Origin: CAVTWS01 sp964390555
GTDB lineage: Bacteria; Actinomycetota; Acidimicrobiia; Acidimicrobiales; SHLQ01
Length of the DNA stretch: 27,378 nucleotides
Direction of reading: 5' to 3'
Assembly: GCA_964390555.1 (NCBI GenBank)
Contig: CAYMJU010000040.1
Location: forward strand, 1 to 27,378
A program made the position numbers and the translations under genes. The notes below the pieces were generated by a model. The model was not told where the DNA came from, ran no database searches, and saw only the letters and a list, made by a program, of their open reading frames with translations. Positions 1 through 8,058 of the stretch are shown here, one piece after another (position 1 is the first letter of the stretch; the number at the start of each line of letters is the position of its first letter).

Positions 1-2
1 GC

Positions 3-425
3 CTGGCGCCGGGGATGCGTGAGCAGGGTTGGGGGCGGATCATCCAGATCGGCAGCGCGGCGGGCACCATCCCGACGTCGGCGCAGCCCGACTACGGCCC
101 GGCCAAGGCGGCCATGATCAACATGTCCCTCGGCCTGTCCAAGGCTCTGGCGGGCACCGGCATCACCGTCAACACCGTGACCCCAGGCATGATCATGACC
201 GAGGGACTCGTCGAGTTCCTCACGGTGTTCGCCACCAAACGAGGTTGGGACTCGATCGACCAGGCGGCCGACTACATCCTCAAAGGCACCGGTCAGACGG
301 TGCGGCGCATCGGCCAGGTCGACGACATCGCCTATGCCGTAGCGTTCCTCGCCAGCCCCAAGGGTGAGTTCATGAACGGCGTGAACCTGCACCTCGACGG
401 CGGCGGCACGTCGAACATCTACTAA
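3..425 (+). CDS. SDR family oxidoreductase, 3' part only (5' end outside window)
   Basis: This is the C-terminal part of a short-chain dehydrogenase/reductase, an NAD(P)-dependent enzyme acting on an alcohol or carbonyl. The frame is already open at the first bases, so the N-terminal Rossmann GxxxGxG motif lies upstream of the window. Visible are the catalytic serine in I-G-S-A-A-G, the catalytic Tyr-x-x-x-Lys as Y-G-P-A-K, and the usual following segment G-I-T-V-N-T-V-T-P-G, ending with a G-G-G-rich C-terminus. An internal ATG at 15 is in frame but cannot be the true start, because it would remove half of the fold. Substrate cannot be assigned. The frame ends with TAA at 423-425; the next gene begins 145 bases later behind its own promoter-like hexamer, so the two are probably not co-transcribed. 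Confidence 0.93.
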   Translation: MAPGMREQGWGRIIQIGSAAGTIPTSAQPDYGPAKAAMINMSLGLSKALAGTGITVNTVTPGMIMTEGLVEFLTVFATKRGWDSIDQAADYILKGTGQTVRRIGQVDDIAYAVAFLASPKGEFMNGVNLHLDGGGTSNIY

Positions 426-556
426 CCCTGCCGAGTCCGCGTGGCCAACGGAGCGCTCACGATTAGCGGCGTGAACTGGCCCCCCATGGACGATCAGGGC
501 GAACATTCTCAGCGAACCAGCGGCTGGCTCGCGGCCGCCCCTCGACCTGGGTGCCG

Positions 557-562
557 TAGGTT
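557..562 (+). promoter_or_regulatory. Candidate -10 (TAGGTT) of the YceI gene, leaderless spacing
   Basis: TAGGTT matches TANNNT and lies 8 bases before the ATG at 571. No Shine-Dalgarno is visible between them, so transcription would start at or next to the start codon. The same TAG-N8-start arrangement recurs before uvrD2 and the ElaA-like gene. No convincing -35 box is seen. Confidence 0.45.
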
Positions 563-570
563 GTCGCCCC

Positions 571-1320
571 ATGAAGAAGATCATTCTCGCGTCGGTCGTA
601 GTTGTGGCCGTCGCCATCGGCGGCTTCCTGTACTGGTTCTTCCAGGACGACGCACCCGACGCGGTCAGCCTCGAAGCCGGCGTCGAGCAGGTCACCGACG
701 ACACCGAGGCACCGGACGCGACGACGGTCACCGACACATCCACGGCGCCGGCTACCGACGGCGTGAGCGGCCCGTGGACGGTCGACGCCGAGACCGGCGA
801 GTTCGACTACGAGAGCGCGACCGGTTCGTTCGTCGGCTTCCGGGTCAACGAGGAGCTGGCGGGCATCGGCTCCGCTACCGCCGTCGGTCGGACCGGCGAG
901 GTCGCCGGCTCGATCGAGCTCGACGGCACCGCGCTCATCGCGGCGACCTTCGAGGTCGACATGACCACGATCACCACTAACGAGTCACGTCGCGACGACC
1001 GCGTGCAGGGCGCACTCGACACCGCCAACTTCCCGACCGCGACGTTCACGCTGACCGCCCCGGTCGATCTCGGCGCAGATGCGGTGGCGGGCGAACCCGT
1101 CTCGGTCCTGGCACCGGGCGACCTCACGGTCCACGGCATCACCCAGGCGGTCGAGTTCCCGATCGAGGCCCAGCTCGTCGGCGACACCATCGTCGTCGTC
1201 GTCGGCTCCCTCGAAATCGTGTTCGCCGATTACGACGTCGAGGTCCCGTCGGCATCCGTCGTGCTGTCCGCCGAGGACAACGGAATCCTCGAGTTCCAGC
1301 TCCTGTTCACGCGCGCCTGA
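571..1320 (+). CDS. Membrane-anchored YceI-domain protein
   Basis: The 249-residue product has a hydrophobic N-terminal segment (about residues 4-24) preceded by two lysines, an uncleaved anchor or signal peptide that puts the rest outside the membrane. Next comes a low-complexity Asp/Thr/Ala/Glu linker (about 28-66). A YceI-like domain fills the remainder, with typical features such as the G-x-F-V-G-F-R start, the T-x-N-E-x-R-D-D-R-V-Q-G segment and the F-P-T-A-T-F-T-L strand. YceI proteins form a lipocalin-like barrel that binds isoprenoid or other amphiphilic ligands; the ligand here is unknown. The ATG at 571 is chosen because it starts just before the anchor and follows a -10-like hexamer. 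The intradiol-dioxygenase-like gene follows after 31 bases, so the two exported proteins may share a transcript. Confidence 0.9.
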   Translation: MKKIILASVVVVAVAIGGFLYWFFQDDAPDAVSLEAGVEQVTDDTEAPDATTVTDTSTAPATDGVSGPWTVDAETGEFDYESATGSFVGFRVNEELAGIGSATAVGRTGEVAGSIELDGTALIAATFEVDMTTITTNESRRDDRVQGALDTANFPTATFTLTAPVDLGADAVAGEPVSVLAPGDLTVHGITQAVEFPIEAQLVGDTIVVVVGSLEIVFADYDVEVPSASVVLSAEDNGILEFQLLFTRA

Positions 1321-1351
1321 GCGCGCCCTCCAAATCCGCCGGGCCGACCCC

Positions 1352-2230
1352 ATGTCCACCGACCACCCCGACCACGACGACTTCGGTAGCTTGCACCGCG
1401 ACACCCCGCGACTGGTGGACCGGCGCCGGGCGCTGATGCTGCTCGGCGGCGCCAGCCTTGCCGGGGTCGTTGCCGCCTGCGGCTCGGGCTCGGGCTCACA
1501 GCCATCGGGAACCGTGGCCGATTCGACCATGACGTCAACGGCTGCCGGCTCGACGGCGAGCACGACGGTCGATACAACGGCCGGCACCACCGCGGGGACC
1601 GTCGCCGAGGTGCCGGGGGCCGAGATACCCGACGAGACCCAGGGCCCGTTCCCCGCCGACGGATCGAACGGCCCGAACCTGCTCACCGAGGACGGCGTCG
1701 TCCGCAACGATCTGACCACGAGCATCGGCCCGCTGAGCGGCACCGCCGAAGGGGTGCCCACCACGATCCAGCTCAGCATCGTCGACGCCGTCTCGGGTGC
1801 CGCTTTGCCCGGCGCGGCCGTGTACTTGTGGCACTGCACCGCCGACGGCCGGTACTCGATGTACGAGGTCGACGACCAGAATTTCCTGCGCGGCGTGCAG
1901 GTGGCCGACGACGCCGGGCGCCTCACGTTCACCACGGTCTTCCCCGGCTGCTATCGCGGGCGCTGGCCGCATTGCCACTTCGAGGTGTTCACCTCGCTCG
2001 GCGACGCGACCGCCGGCTCAGAGGCCATCAAGGTGTCACAGCTCGCGTTCCCCGAAGCGGACTGCGCCGCGGTCTACGCCGACGACCGCTACGCCAGCAG
2101 CGCCGACGCGCTGTCACAACTGTCGCTCGACAGCGACGGGGTGTTCCGTGACGGCTGGACCGACCAGGTCGCCACCGTCGCCGGTTCGCTCGATGCCGGC
2201 TACACGGCCTCGCTGCTCGTCCGCGTGTAG
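1352..2230 (+). CDS. Exported intradiol ring-cleavage dioxygenase-like protein (Tat/lipoprotein signal)
   Basis: The 292-residue product resembles intradiol (catechol/protocatechuate) dioxygenases, non-haem Fe(III) enzymes that cleave aromatic diols. Arg-Arg-Arg (24-26) followed by a hydrophobic stretch looks like a Tat signal, and V-A-A-C (Cys43) looks like a lipobox, so a cell-surface lipoprotein is likely. A Ser/Thr/Gly/Ala linker (about 44-88) follows. The catalytic domain (about 90-292) keeps L-W-H-C-x-A-D-G-R-Y-S, N-F-L-R-G, and P-G-C-Y-R-G-R-W-P-H-C-H-F. Likely iron ligands are Tyr168 (or Tyr171), Tyr201, His207 and His209. Most characterised members are cytosolic, so export is unusual though known in an extracellular subgroup. 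The start is the ATG at 1352, because the frame open upstream overlaps the YceI gene. Substrate is unknown. Confidence 0.88.
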   Translation: MSTDHPDHDDFGSLHRDTPRLVDRRRALMLLGGASLAGVVAACGSGSGSQPSGTVADSTMTSTAAGSTASTTVDTTAGTTAGTVAEVPGAEIPDETQGPFPADGSNGPNLLTEDGVVRNDLTTSIGPLSGTAEGVPTTIQLSIVDAVSGAALPGAAVYLWHCTADGRYSMYEVDDQNFLRGVQVADDAGRLTFTTVFPGCYRGRWPHCHFEVFTSLGDATAGSEAIKVSQLAFPEADCAAVYADDRYASSADALSQLSLDSDGVFRDGWTDQVATVAGSLDAGYTASLLVRV

Positions 2231-2279
2231 GAGACCGCCTGGCCCGGATTACGGTCAGTCCCAGAGGGTAGCGATCGGG

Positions 2280-2301
2280 AGAGCGAGGACCCCGTCGCTC
2301 T
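2280..2301 (+). terminator. Possible hairpin terminator between convergent genes
   Basis: A 7-bp inverted repeat (AGAGCGA / TCGCTCT, 8-base loop) lies 50 bases past the dioxygenase stop, in the gap before the convergent recG end. A second short stem (AGGCC / GGCCT) follows at 2308-2321. There is no clear T-tract, so this is a weak call. Confidence 0.3.
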
Positions 2302-2341
2302 GGGTGAAGGCCTGCGGGCCTGAATGCAAGACCGGCGACGC

Positions 2342-2389
2342 CATCGGTTCTTGAGGCCGTCAGTTCTTGAGGCCATCAGTTCTTGAGAA
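2342..2389. repeat. Three tandem 16-bp repeats across the recG stop codon
   Basis: Three imperfect 16-bp copies occupy 2342-2357, 2358-2373 and 2374-2389, all carrying the core TTCTTGAG. The third copy encodes the end of RecG (Leu-Lys-Asn-stop on the minus strand). The other two lie just past the stop codon, which suggests a local tandem duplication of the gene end. Confidence 0.85.
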
Positions 2390-4514
2390 GGAAGTCGGCT
2401 TCGTCCTCGCCGAGGAGCAGGTCGACCTCGTCAGCGAGGGCGCGGTGGCGCCGGAGGTTCGGATCGGCGTCGAGCAACTCGACGGCGACCTCGCGGGCGG
2501 CGACGACCCACTCGCGGTCGCGGCGCAACGATGCCAGCTTCAACTCGTTGCGGCCCTTTTGGCGCTCGCCCATGATCGTCCCCTCGCCGCGCAGGTCGAG
2601 GTCGATCTCGGCCAACTCGAAGCCGTCGGTCGTCGCCACCATGGCCTCGATCCGGGCCTCCCCGTCGGCGGTGGTCGGCTGCGCCACCAGGTAGCAGTAC
2701 GACCGGTGGGCGCCCCTCCCGACCCGGCCCCGCAACTGGTGGAGTTGGGCGATACCGAACCGGTCGGCGTCGAGGATCACCATCACCGTCGCGTTGGCGA
2801 CGTCGACGCCGACTTCGATCACCGTGGTCGCGACCAGCACGTCGAGCCCGCCGGCCCGGAACGCAGTCATCGTCGCCTCCTTGTCAGCGGTCGATACCCG
2901 ACCGTGGAGCAGACCGACCGCCAGCCCCGACAGCTCATCACCGACCAGCCGGGCATGGGTCTCCTCGGCCGCCGCCACCTCGAGCTTCTCGGACTCCTCG
3001 ATCAGCGGACAGACGACGTACGCCTGGCGACCCGCCGCCACGTCGGAGCGCACGTGCTCCCACAGCGCCGACACGTCGTCGTCGGTAGCCGACCAACGGG
3101 TCACGATCGGCGTGCGCCCCGGCGGGAGCTCGTCGAGCACCGACACATCGAGATCGCCGTACACGGTCATGGCCGCGGTCCGCGGGATCGGGGTGGCGGT
3201 CATCACCAACACGTCGGGCACCGAACCGTCAGGGTTCTTGGCCCGCAGCGCCGCCCGTTGCTCGACTCCGAAGCGGTGCTGCTCGTCGATCACCACCACG
3301 CCGAGGGATCGGAACGCCACCGCGTCCTGGATGAGAGCGTGGGTGCCGATGACGATGTCGATGCGCCCGGCCTCGAGGTCGGCGAGGACCAGGCGCCGAG
3401 CGGCAGCACCGATACGGCTCACCAGCAGAGCGACGCGCAGCTCGCGCTCGCCCATCAGCGTCTCCGGGTCGGGCACCGTGAAGTCGGCGAGAAGCGCCGA
3501 GACGCTGGCGTGGTGCTGCTCGGCCAGCACCTCGGTGGGGGCCATGAGAGCTCCCTGGTGCCCGCCATCGACGGCGACGAGCATCGCCGACACCGCCACG
3601 ACGGTCTTTCCGGCACCGACGTCGCCCTGGAGCAGCCGATGCATCGGGTGGCGTGCCGCCAGGTCGGTTTCGATCTCGGCGATCACGCGCTCCTGGGCGC
3701 CGGTGAGGGGGAAGGCGAGCTTCTCCCGAAAGCGAGCGGTCAGCACACCACCGACCCGGTGGGCTACCCCGGTAGTGGTTCGCTCCAGCTCCCGCTTGCG
3801 CTGCACCAGCCGGAGCTGCACCCGCAACAGCTCGTCGAACACCAGCCGGCGGCGAGCACCGACCGCGTCGGGCATGGCCGCGGGATGGTGGATGTCGTGA
3901 AGGGCCTGCTGGCGGTCGACGAAGCGGTGCCGGTCGCGCACCGAAGCCGGCACGGGGTCGGCGATGCCGCGGGGCGCAGCCTTGACCAACGCATCCTCGG
4001 TCCAGGCGGCCAGGTCGAACGTGGCTATGCCGGCCTTCTCGGACTGCGGGTAGACCGGCACGATGCGGCCCGTCCGGTCGCCGATCAGGTCGACGATCGG
4101 ATTGGTCATCTGGCGCACCTGGCGGAACACCTCGAGCTTGCCGTAGATGACCGCGACCCGCCCGGGGACGAGCTGGCGCTCCCGCCACGGCTGGTTGAAG
4201 AACACGATCTTCAAGCGGCCGGTGGCGTCGCCGACGCGCACCTCGACCATCGATTTCTTGTTCCGGGTACGGCGCGCCGACACCGACTCGACCTCGACGA
4301 GGACCATGCCCTCGTCGCCCTCCTGTAGCTCATCGACGGTCGCCTCGCGGGTGCGGTCGAGGTAGCGGCGCGGGTAGTAGGTGAGCAGGTCGAGCACCGA
4401 TGTGATCCCGAGGGCCGCCGCCGACTCGGCCTTCTTCGGCCCGACACCTTTGATCTTGTCGAGCGGCAGTGCGGCGAAGTCGCCGAGCGTCAGCGGGGGG
4501 TCGCCGGCGGGCAT
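2376..4514 (-). CDS. recG: ATP-dependent DNA helicase RecG
   Basis: RecG is a superfamily-2 helicase that remodels stalled replication forks and branch-migrates Holliday junctions. The 712-residue product has the usual family length and order. An N-terminal helix-hairpin-helix-like segment (I-K-G-V-G-P-K-K, about 21-28) and the OB-fold wedge domain come first. Helicase domain 1 follows with Walker A G-D-V-G-A-G-K-T (297-304) and a D-E-Q-H box (410-413). Helicase domain 2 carries T-P-I-P-R-T and Q-L-R-G-R-V-G-R-G (593-601). The ATG at 4512-4514 lies 6 bases after the stop of the DAK/FakA-like gene, so the two are surely co-transcribed, a pairing common in actinobacteria. The last codons lie inside a 16-bp tandem repeat that extends past the stop. 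Confidence 0.97.
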   Translation of the reverse strand: MPAGDPPLTLGDFAALPLDKIKGVGPKKAESAAALGITSVLDLLTYYPRRYLDRTREATVDELQEGDEGMVLVEVESVSARRTRNKKSMVEVRVGDATGRLKIVFFNQPWRERQLVPGRVAVIYGKLEVFRQVRQMTNPIVDLIGDRTGRIVPVYPQSEKAGIATFDLAAWTEDALVKAAPRGIADPVPASVRDRHRFVDRQQALHDIHHPAAMPDAVGARRRLVFDELLRVQLRLVQRKRELERTTTGVAHRVGGVLTARFREKLAFPLTGAQERVIAEIETDLAARHPMHRLLQGDVGAGKTVVAVSAMLVAVDGGHQGALMAPTEVLAEQHHASVSALLADFTVPDPETLMGERELRVALLVSRIGAAARRLVLADLEAGRIDIVIGTHALIQDAVAFRSLGVVVIDEQHRFGVEQRAALRAKNPDGSVPDVLVMTATPIPRTAAMTVYGDLDVSVLDELPPGRTPIVTRWSATDDDVSALWEHVRSDVAAGRQAYVVCPLIEESEKLEVAAAEETHARLVGDELSGLAVGLLHGRVSTADKEATMTAFRAGGLDVLVATTVIEVGVDVANATVMVILDADRFGIAQLHQLRGRVGRGAHRSYCYLVAQPTTADGEARIEAMVATTDGFELAEIDLDLRGEGTIMGERQKGRNELKLASLRRDREWVVAAREVAVELLDADPNLRRHRALADEVDLLLGEDEADFLLKN

Positions 4515-4520
4515 GCCGGG

Positions 4521-6158
4521 TCACTCCACGCCGAAGTAGTACGGGTACAGCGGCTGGCCGCCGTTGTGGACCTCGACCTCGACATCGGGATGCTCGGCGG
4601 CCAGCCACTCGACGATCGCCGAACGGTCGGGTTCGAGGGCGTCGGACCCGTAGATCACCGTGACCAACTCGTGGTCGTCGCCGATGATCACGTCGAGGAG
4701 CCGGCAGGCCGCTTCGACCGCTGTGGGCGCACACGACACCAACCCGTCGCCGGCGGCGAGCCCTATGTAGTCGCCGGTGCCCACCGGGCCAAGATCGGTG
4801 ATGGTGTCGCGCACTGCGATCGTGACCTCGCCGGTCACCACGCCGGCGGCGGCCGCCAGCATCTGGGCGAGGTTGTGGTCGGCGCCGTCTTCGGGGTCGT
4901 AGGCGACGAGCGCTGCCAGTCCCTCGACGACACTACGGGTGGGCACCACCCGCACGGTCTTCGAGGTCTGCCCGTCGACCTGCTCGGCGACCGGGATGAC
5001 GTTCTTGTTGTTCGGGAGCAGGAGGACTTGGGGCGCGTTGACCGCCTCGACTGCGGCGAGCAGGTCGGCGGTCGACGGGTTCATGGTCTGGCCGCCCTCG
5101 ACCACGTGTTGCACGCCCATCGACTCGAAGATCCGCCGGACGCCGGAACCGACGCATACCGCGACGGTGGCGCACGTGACGGCCGTCCGGTCGGCCGCCG
5201 TGTCGAGGGCCTGGGCCACCCACGGCCGCTCGTCGACTTCCTCGAACAGATCGGTCACCCGGATCTTGCGGGGCCGCCCGACTTCGATACCTACCTCGAT
5301 GGCGGCGCCTATGTCGTTGGTGTGCACGTGGCAGTTCCACATGCCGTCGCCCCCCACGACCACGATCGATTCGCCGATGGCGCCCCACGCCTCGCGAAAC
5401 GCCGGCACCACGTCGTCGGGCGCGTCGAGGAAGAACATGACCTCGTAGCGCAAGTCGGCGACGTCGCCAGCGAGGTGTTGGATGGCCGCCGTGACGAGCG
5501 GCGCCGCCTCGATCTCGGGAGTGGGCAGCGGGCGCCCATCGACCACGTTCAACCAGGCGTCGAGGAACAAGACGAAGCCGCGGCCGCCGGCGTCGACCAC
5601 ACCCGCGGCGGCGAGCACCGGCAACAGCTCGGGTGTCCGGTCGAGGGCGTGACCGGCCGCAACCCGCGCCACGTCGAGGACACCGGTCAAGTCCGCGCCG
5701 CCTTCCGCGGCCGCTACTGCGGCCACCGACGCCTCGCGGACGACGGTCAGGATCGTGCCCTCGACCGGCTTGAGCACGGCCCCATATGCCGCCGCCGACG
5801 CCGCGGCGAGCGCCGACGCGACTTCGGCGGCACCAGCATCGGGCCGGTCATCGAGCACCGAACACAGGCCCCGCAGGATCTGCGACAGGATCACCCCGCT
5901 GTTGCCCCGGGCCCCCATCAACGACCCATGGCTGATGGCCTTGGCCACAAGCGCCATGTCGGAGAGTTGGGCCACGTCGAGCTCGTCGAGCTCGCCGGCG
6001 ACCGAGCGCAGGGTGAGGGTCATGTTGGTGCCGGTGTCGCCGTCGGGCACCGGGTAGACGTTCAATCGGTTGATGGCGTCGCGATGGGCGCTCAACGTCT
6101 CGGCGTAGGTGCGGATGACGCGCACCAGGTCGGTCGCACCCACCACGGCCGTCGTCAT
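4521..6158 (-). CDS. DAK2/DegV-partner kinase (FakA/YloV-like)
   Basis: The 545-residue product belongs to the FakA/YloV family: an N-terminal DhaL (DAK2) ATP-binding domain and a C-terminal DAK1-like domain. In Firmicutes, FakA phosphorylates fatty acids held by a FakB (DegV) partner; that role is known there and only inferred here, and no fakB is in the window. Metal/ATP-binding P-D-G-D-T-G is at 38-43, and H-G-S-L-M-G-A-R-G-N-S-G at 77-88. The C-terminal half has L-L-L-P-N-N-K-N-V-I, typical of this family. The frame stays open far upstream (to 7244), but the ATG at 6156-6158 gives the normal N-terminus and lies 11 bases after the MFS gene stop. It sits between the transporter and recG in one operon. 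Confidence 0.92.
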   Translation of the reverse strand: MTTAVVGATDLVRVIRTYAETLSAHRDAINRLNVYPVPDGDTGTNMTLTLRSVAGELDELDVAQLSDMALVAKAISHGSLMGARGNSGVILSQILRGLCSVLDDRPDAGAAEVASALAAASAAAYGAVLKPVEGTILTVVREASVAAVAAAEGGADLTGVLDVARVAAGHALDRTPELLPVLAAAGVVDAGGRGFVLFLDAWLNVVDGRPLPTPEIEAAPLVTAAIQHLAGDVADLRYEVMFFLDAPDDVVPAFREAWGAIGESIVVVGGDGMWNCHVHTNDIGAAIEVGIEVGRPRKIRVTDLFEEVDERPWVAQALDTAADRTAVTCATVAVCVGSGVRRIFESMGVQHVVEGGQTMNPSTADLLAAVEAVNAPQVLLLPNNKNVIPVAEQVDGQTSKTVRVVPTRSVVEGLAALVAYDPEDGADHNLAQMLAAAAGVVTGEVTIAVRDTITDLGPVGTGDYIGLAAGDGLVSCAPTAVEAACRLLDVIIGDDHELVTVIYGSDALEPDRSAIVEWLAAEHPDVEVEVHNGGQPLYPYYFGVE

Positions 6159-6169
6159 GGCAAGCGATG

Positions 6170-7459
6170 CTACCGGGACCCCAGGGGCATCCCGGGGTAC
6201 CACACGGCCGCCTCGGGTCGAGTCGTCACGAGCTGATCCAACAGATAGCGCCGGGGCAAGGTTGCCAGGGCAGCGAGGGCCGTGAGCGCAGCCCCCGCGG
6301 CCATCACCACGACCGACTGGCGGATGCCGATGAGCTCGGCCAGGCCCCCACCCGCGAGGGCGCCGAGCCCCTGCGCGCCAAGCAGGGCGGCCTGGATGAG
6401 CCCGAACGTCGAGGCACGGATGTCCTGGGGGATGCGCCGGCCGGCTGCGGCGTTCACCGGGATGATGCCGGTGAACGTGACGCCCACGAAGAAGAACAAC
6501 AGATACGCGAGCAGCGCCGAGGTGCCGAGACTTACGGCGACCAACGCTCCGCCACCGCCGAGCAGGCCGAGAATGCCCGCCATGCGGCACAGTCGAAGAT
6601 CGTTTCTCCGCACCCGCAGGGTGAACGTGGCGACTATGCCGCTCACGGTCACCATCGTGGCCAACAATCCGACCTGGCTCTCGGGGAAGCCCGCGACCTC
6701 GCGAGCGAACGGCGCCACCTGCGCTTCGATCGCCATGGCGAAGAACGACAGCACGCAGAACCAACCGAAGGCATGACGGATCACTCCGTCCCCGCGAATG
6801 TGGTGCAGGCCATCGCCGACCCTGACCGTGTCGCGCACGCCGCTCGGAACGTCTCGCGGCAACTGATAGATCAACAGACCTGACAGCACGAACGTGGCGG
6901 CATTGATTCCGAGCGCCGCCTCGGCACCGAAGTACGACACCAGTCCGCCACCGATGGCGTAGCCGACGAGTATGCCGAACTGCTCGATACCGGCCGACAA
7001 GGCGATGGCGTCGGGGTAGTCCTCGCTCGGCACCGAGTCGACGATCGCCGACGAGCGCGACGCTTCGAACGGTGGGTCGAAGCAGCCGGCGACAAAGGCG
7101 AGCGCCAGGAGCGCGCCGACCGGCATGTGGACCACGGCGATGAACGCGAACACCACGGCGCGACCGACGTCGGACCACAGCATGGCGCGACGATGGCCGT
7201 AGCGGTCGCCGAGACCGGCGAGGACCTGTCCGACACCCACCCACGGGGCCAACGTCACCGCAGCAACCGCGCCGGTCAACAAGGCGCTTCCGGTACGGTC
7301 GAAGACCAAGAGGGCGAGGGCGAGCCGGGCCGCCCAGTCGCCCAGCTGGGACACCCCTTGGGCGGCCATCAACTGGCGGTAGCGTCGCGACCGGAGCGGT
7401 GCACGGATCTCGTCGAGTTTTGAGGGCACCCGTCGTGTCTCGCTTCGTCGGCTCCGCAC
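6170..7459 (-). CDS. Major facilitator superfamily transporter (EntS-like exporter group)
   Basis: The product (429 residues from the GTG at 7457-7459) is a polytopic membrane protein with about 12 hydrophobic segments. It has the MFS signature between helices 2 and 3 (G-L-G-D-R-Y-G-H-R-R) and the N-terminal pattern R-Y-R-Q-L-M-A-A-Q-G-V-S-Q-L-G-D, typical of the EntS/MFS_3 efflux group. Substrate cannot be assigned. The first GTG has no clear Shine-Dalgarno; a second in-frame GTG at 7427-7429 would give a protein starting V-P-S-K-L-D-E-I and is a fair alternative. TACACT on the minus strand (7478-7483) could be its -10. The gene starts an operon with the DAK/FakA-like gene and recG and diverges from rpmB. 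Confidence 0.87.
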   Translation of the reverse strand: MRSRRSETRRVPSKLDEIRAPLRSRRYRQLMAAQGVSQLGDWAARLALALLVFDRTGSALLTGAVAAVTLAPWVGVGQVLAGLGDRYGHRRAMLWSDVGRAVVFAFIAVVHMPVGALLALAFVAGCFDPPFEASRSSAIVDSVPSEDYPDAIALSAGIEQFGILVGYAIGGGLVSYFGAEAALGINAATFVLSGLLIYQLPRDVPSGVRDTVRVGDGLHHIRGDGVIRHAFGWFCVLSFFAMAIEAQVAPFAREVAGFPESQVGLLATMVTVSGIVATFTLRVRRNDLRLCRMAGILGLLGGGGALVAVSLGTSALLAYLLFFFVGVTFTGIIPVNAAAGRRIPQDIRASTFGLIQAALLGAQGLGALAGGGLAELIGIRQSVVVMAAGAALTALAALATLPRRYLLDQLVTTRPEAAVWYPGMPLGSR

Positions 7460-7518
7460 ACGAATGAAGAGACCGTGAGTGTAGGCAGCTGTCGCGCCGC
7501 GGCCGCCGTCGGCGCCGC

Positions 7519-7524
7519 TACCCT
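7519..7524 (+). promoter_or_regulatory. Candidate -10 (TACCCT) upstream of rpmB
   Basis: TACCCT matches TANNNT and would give an rpmB leader of roughly 75 bases. A small stem (GCAGA / TCTGC, 7525-7539) follows directly. No -35 is recognisable. Unlike several other genes here, rpmB has a Shine-Dalgarno (GAGG at 7596-7599), in agreement with a leadered transcript. Confidence 0.25.
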
Positions 7525-7606
7525 GCAGAGTCGTTCTGCGTTGTCATCCCGCAGCTCGGGCGGCTAACCATCTGCCCACGAGCTCTTCTCGTCACGAGGT
7601 ACCCCG

Positions 7607-7801
7607 ATGTCTTCCGTTTGCGATGTGTGCGGCAAGAAGCCGTGGTTCGGCAAGGCAGTCAGCCACTCCCACCGCCGAACCAACCGCCGCTGGAACCCCA
7701 ACATCCAGCGCGTCCGGGCGTCGATCAACGGCGGGACCCGCCGGGTCAACGTGTGCACGGGGTGCCTCAAGGCCGGGAAGATCCAAAAGGCAGTCCGCTA
7801 G
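7607..7801 (+). CDS. rpmB: 50S ribosomal protein L28, zinc-binding form
   Basis: The 64-residue product is ribosomal protein L28 of the large subunit. It starts M-S-S-V-C-D-V-C-G-K and has the family's S-H-S-H-R-R-T-N-R-R-W-N-P-N-I-Q segment. Four cysteines (Cys5, Cys8, Cys50, Cys53) form two CxxC pairs, the zinc-ribbon (C+) form rather than the cysteine-free form made under zinc limitation. GAGG at 7596-7599 is 7 bases before the ATG. It diverges from the MFS/DAK/recG operon; rpmB next to DAK and recG is a common actinobacterial arrangement. A cold-shock-like gene follows 14 bases downstream with an identically spaced Shine-Dalgarno, so the two are probably co-transcribed. Confidence 0.96.
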   Translation: MSSVCDVCGKKPWFGKAVSHSHRRTNRRWNPNIQRVRASINGGTRRVNVCTGCLKAGKIQKAVR

Positions 7802-7815
7802 CCCGAGGCACCCAC

Positions 7816-8049
7816 ATGCAAGGCGTCATAAAGTCCTACGACCCCGGTAGTCGAGACGGCGTGGTCATCGACGACCGCGAGTTCGTCGAGTACGACCTGG
7901 CTTCCAACGCGCTCGACGGCAGCCTGTTCCGGATGGTCCGCCAAGGTCAGCGGGTCCTGTTCGACCTCGATGTTCACGGTTGCGCAACAGCGCTGCGTCT
8001 GGGATCAGAGGTCGATATGGGTACCCCCGAGATCACCGCCTTCGACTGA
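7816..8049 (+). CDS. Small cold-shock-domain-like protein
   Basis: The 77-residue product begins M-Q-G-V-I-K-S-Y-D-P and continues with D-G-V-V-I-D-D, the spacing of a cold-shock/OB-fold strand pattern (G-x-I-K-x-Y-x-x-x-x-x-x-G-x-V). The canonical RNP1 (K-G-F-G-F-I) and RNP2 (V-F-V-H) motifs are absent, so nucleic-acid binding is not certain. The C-terminal tail is acidic. GAGG at 7805-7808, 7 bases before the ATG, supports the start. It lies between rpmB and pckG with gaps of 14 and 9 bases, which suggests a shared transcript and perhaps a growth-linked role. No specific function is known to me. Confidence 0.75.
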   Translation: MQGVIKSYDPGSRDGVVIDDREFVEYDLASNALDGSLFRMVRQGQRVLFDLDVHGCATALRLGSEVDMGTPEITAFD

Positions 8050-8058
8050 GCTCGCCCG

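Noticed and set aside
2367..4328. Long open frame on the plus strand opposite recG
   Set aside because: RecG has all family motifs on the other strand; the opposite frame is His/Arg/Asp-rich without any recognisable domain, as is common in GC-rich DNA.
6159..7244. N-terminal extension of the DAK/FakA-like protein
   Set aside because: The extension overlaps the MFS gene in another frame and is Arg/Gly-rich; the family's normal N-terminus starts at 6158.
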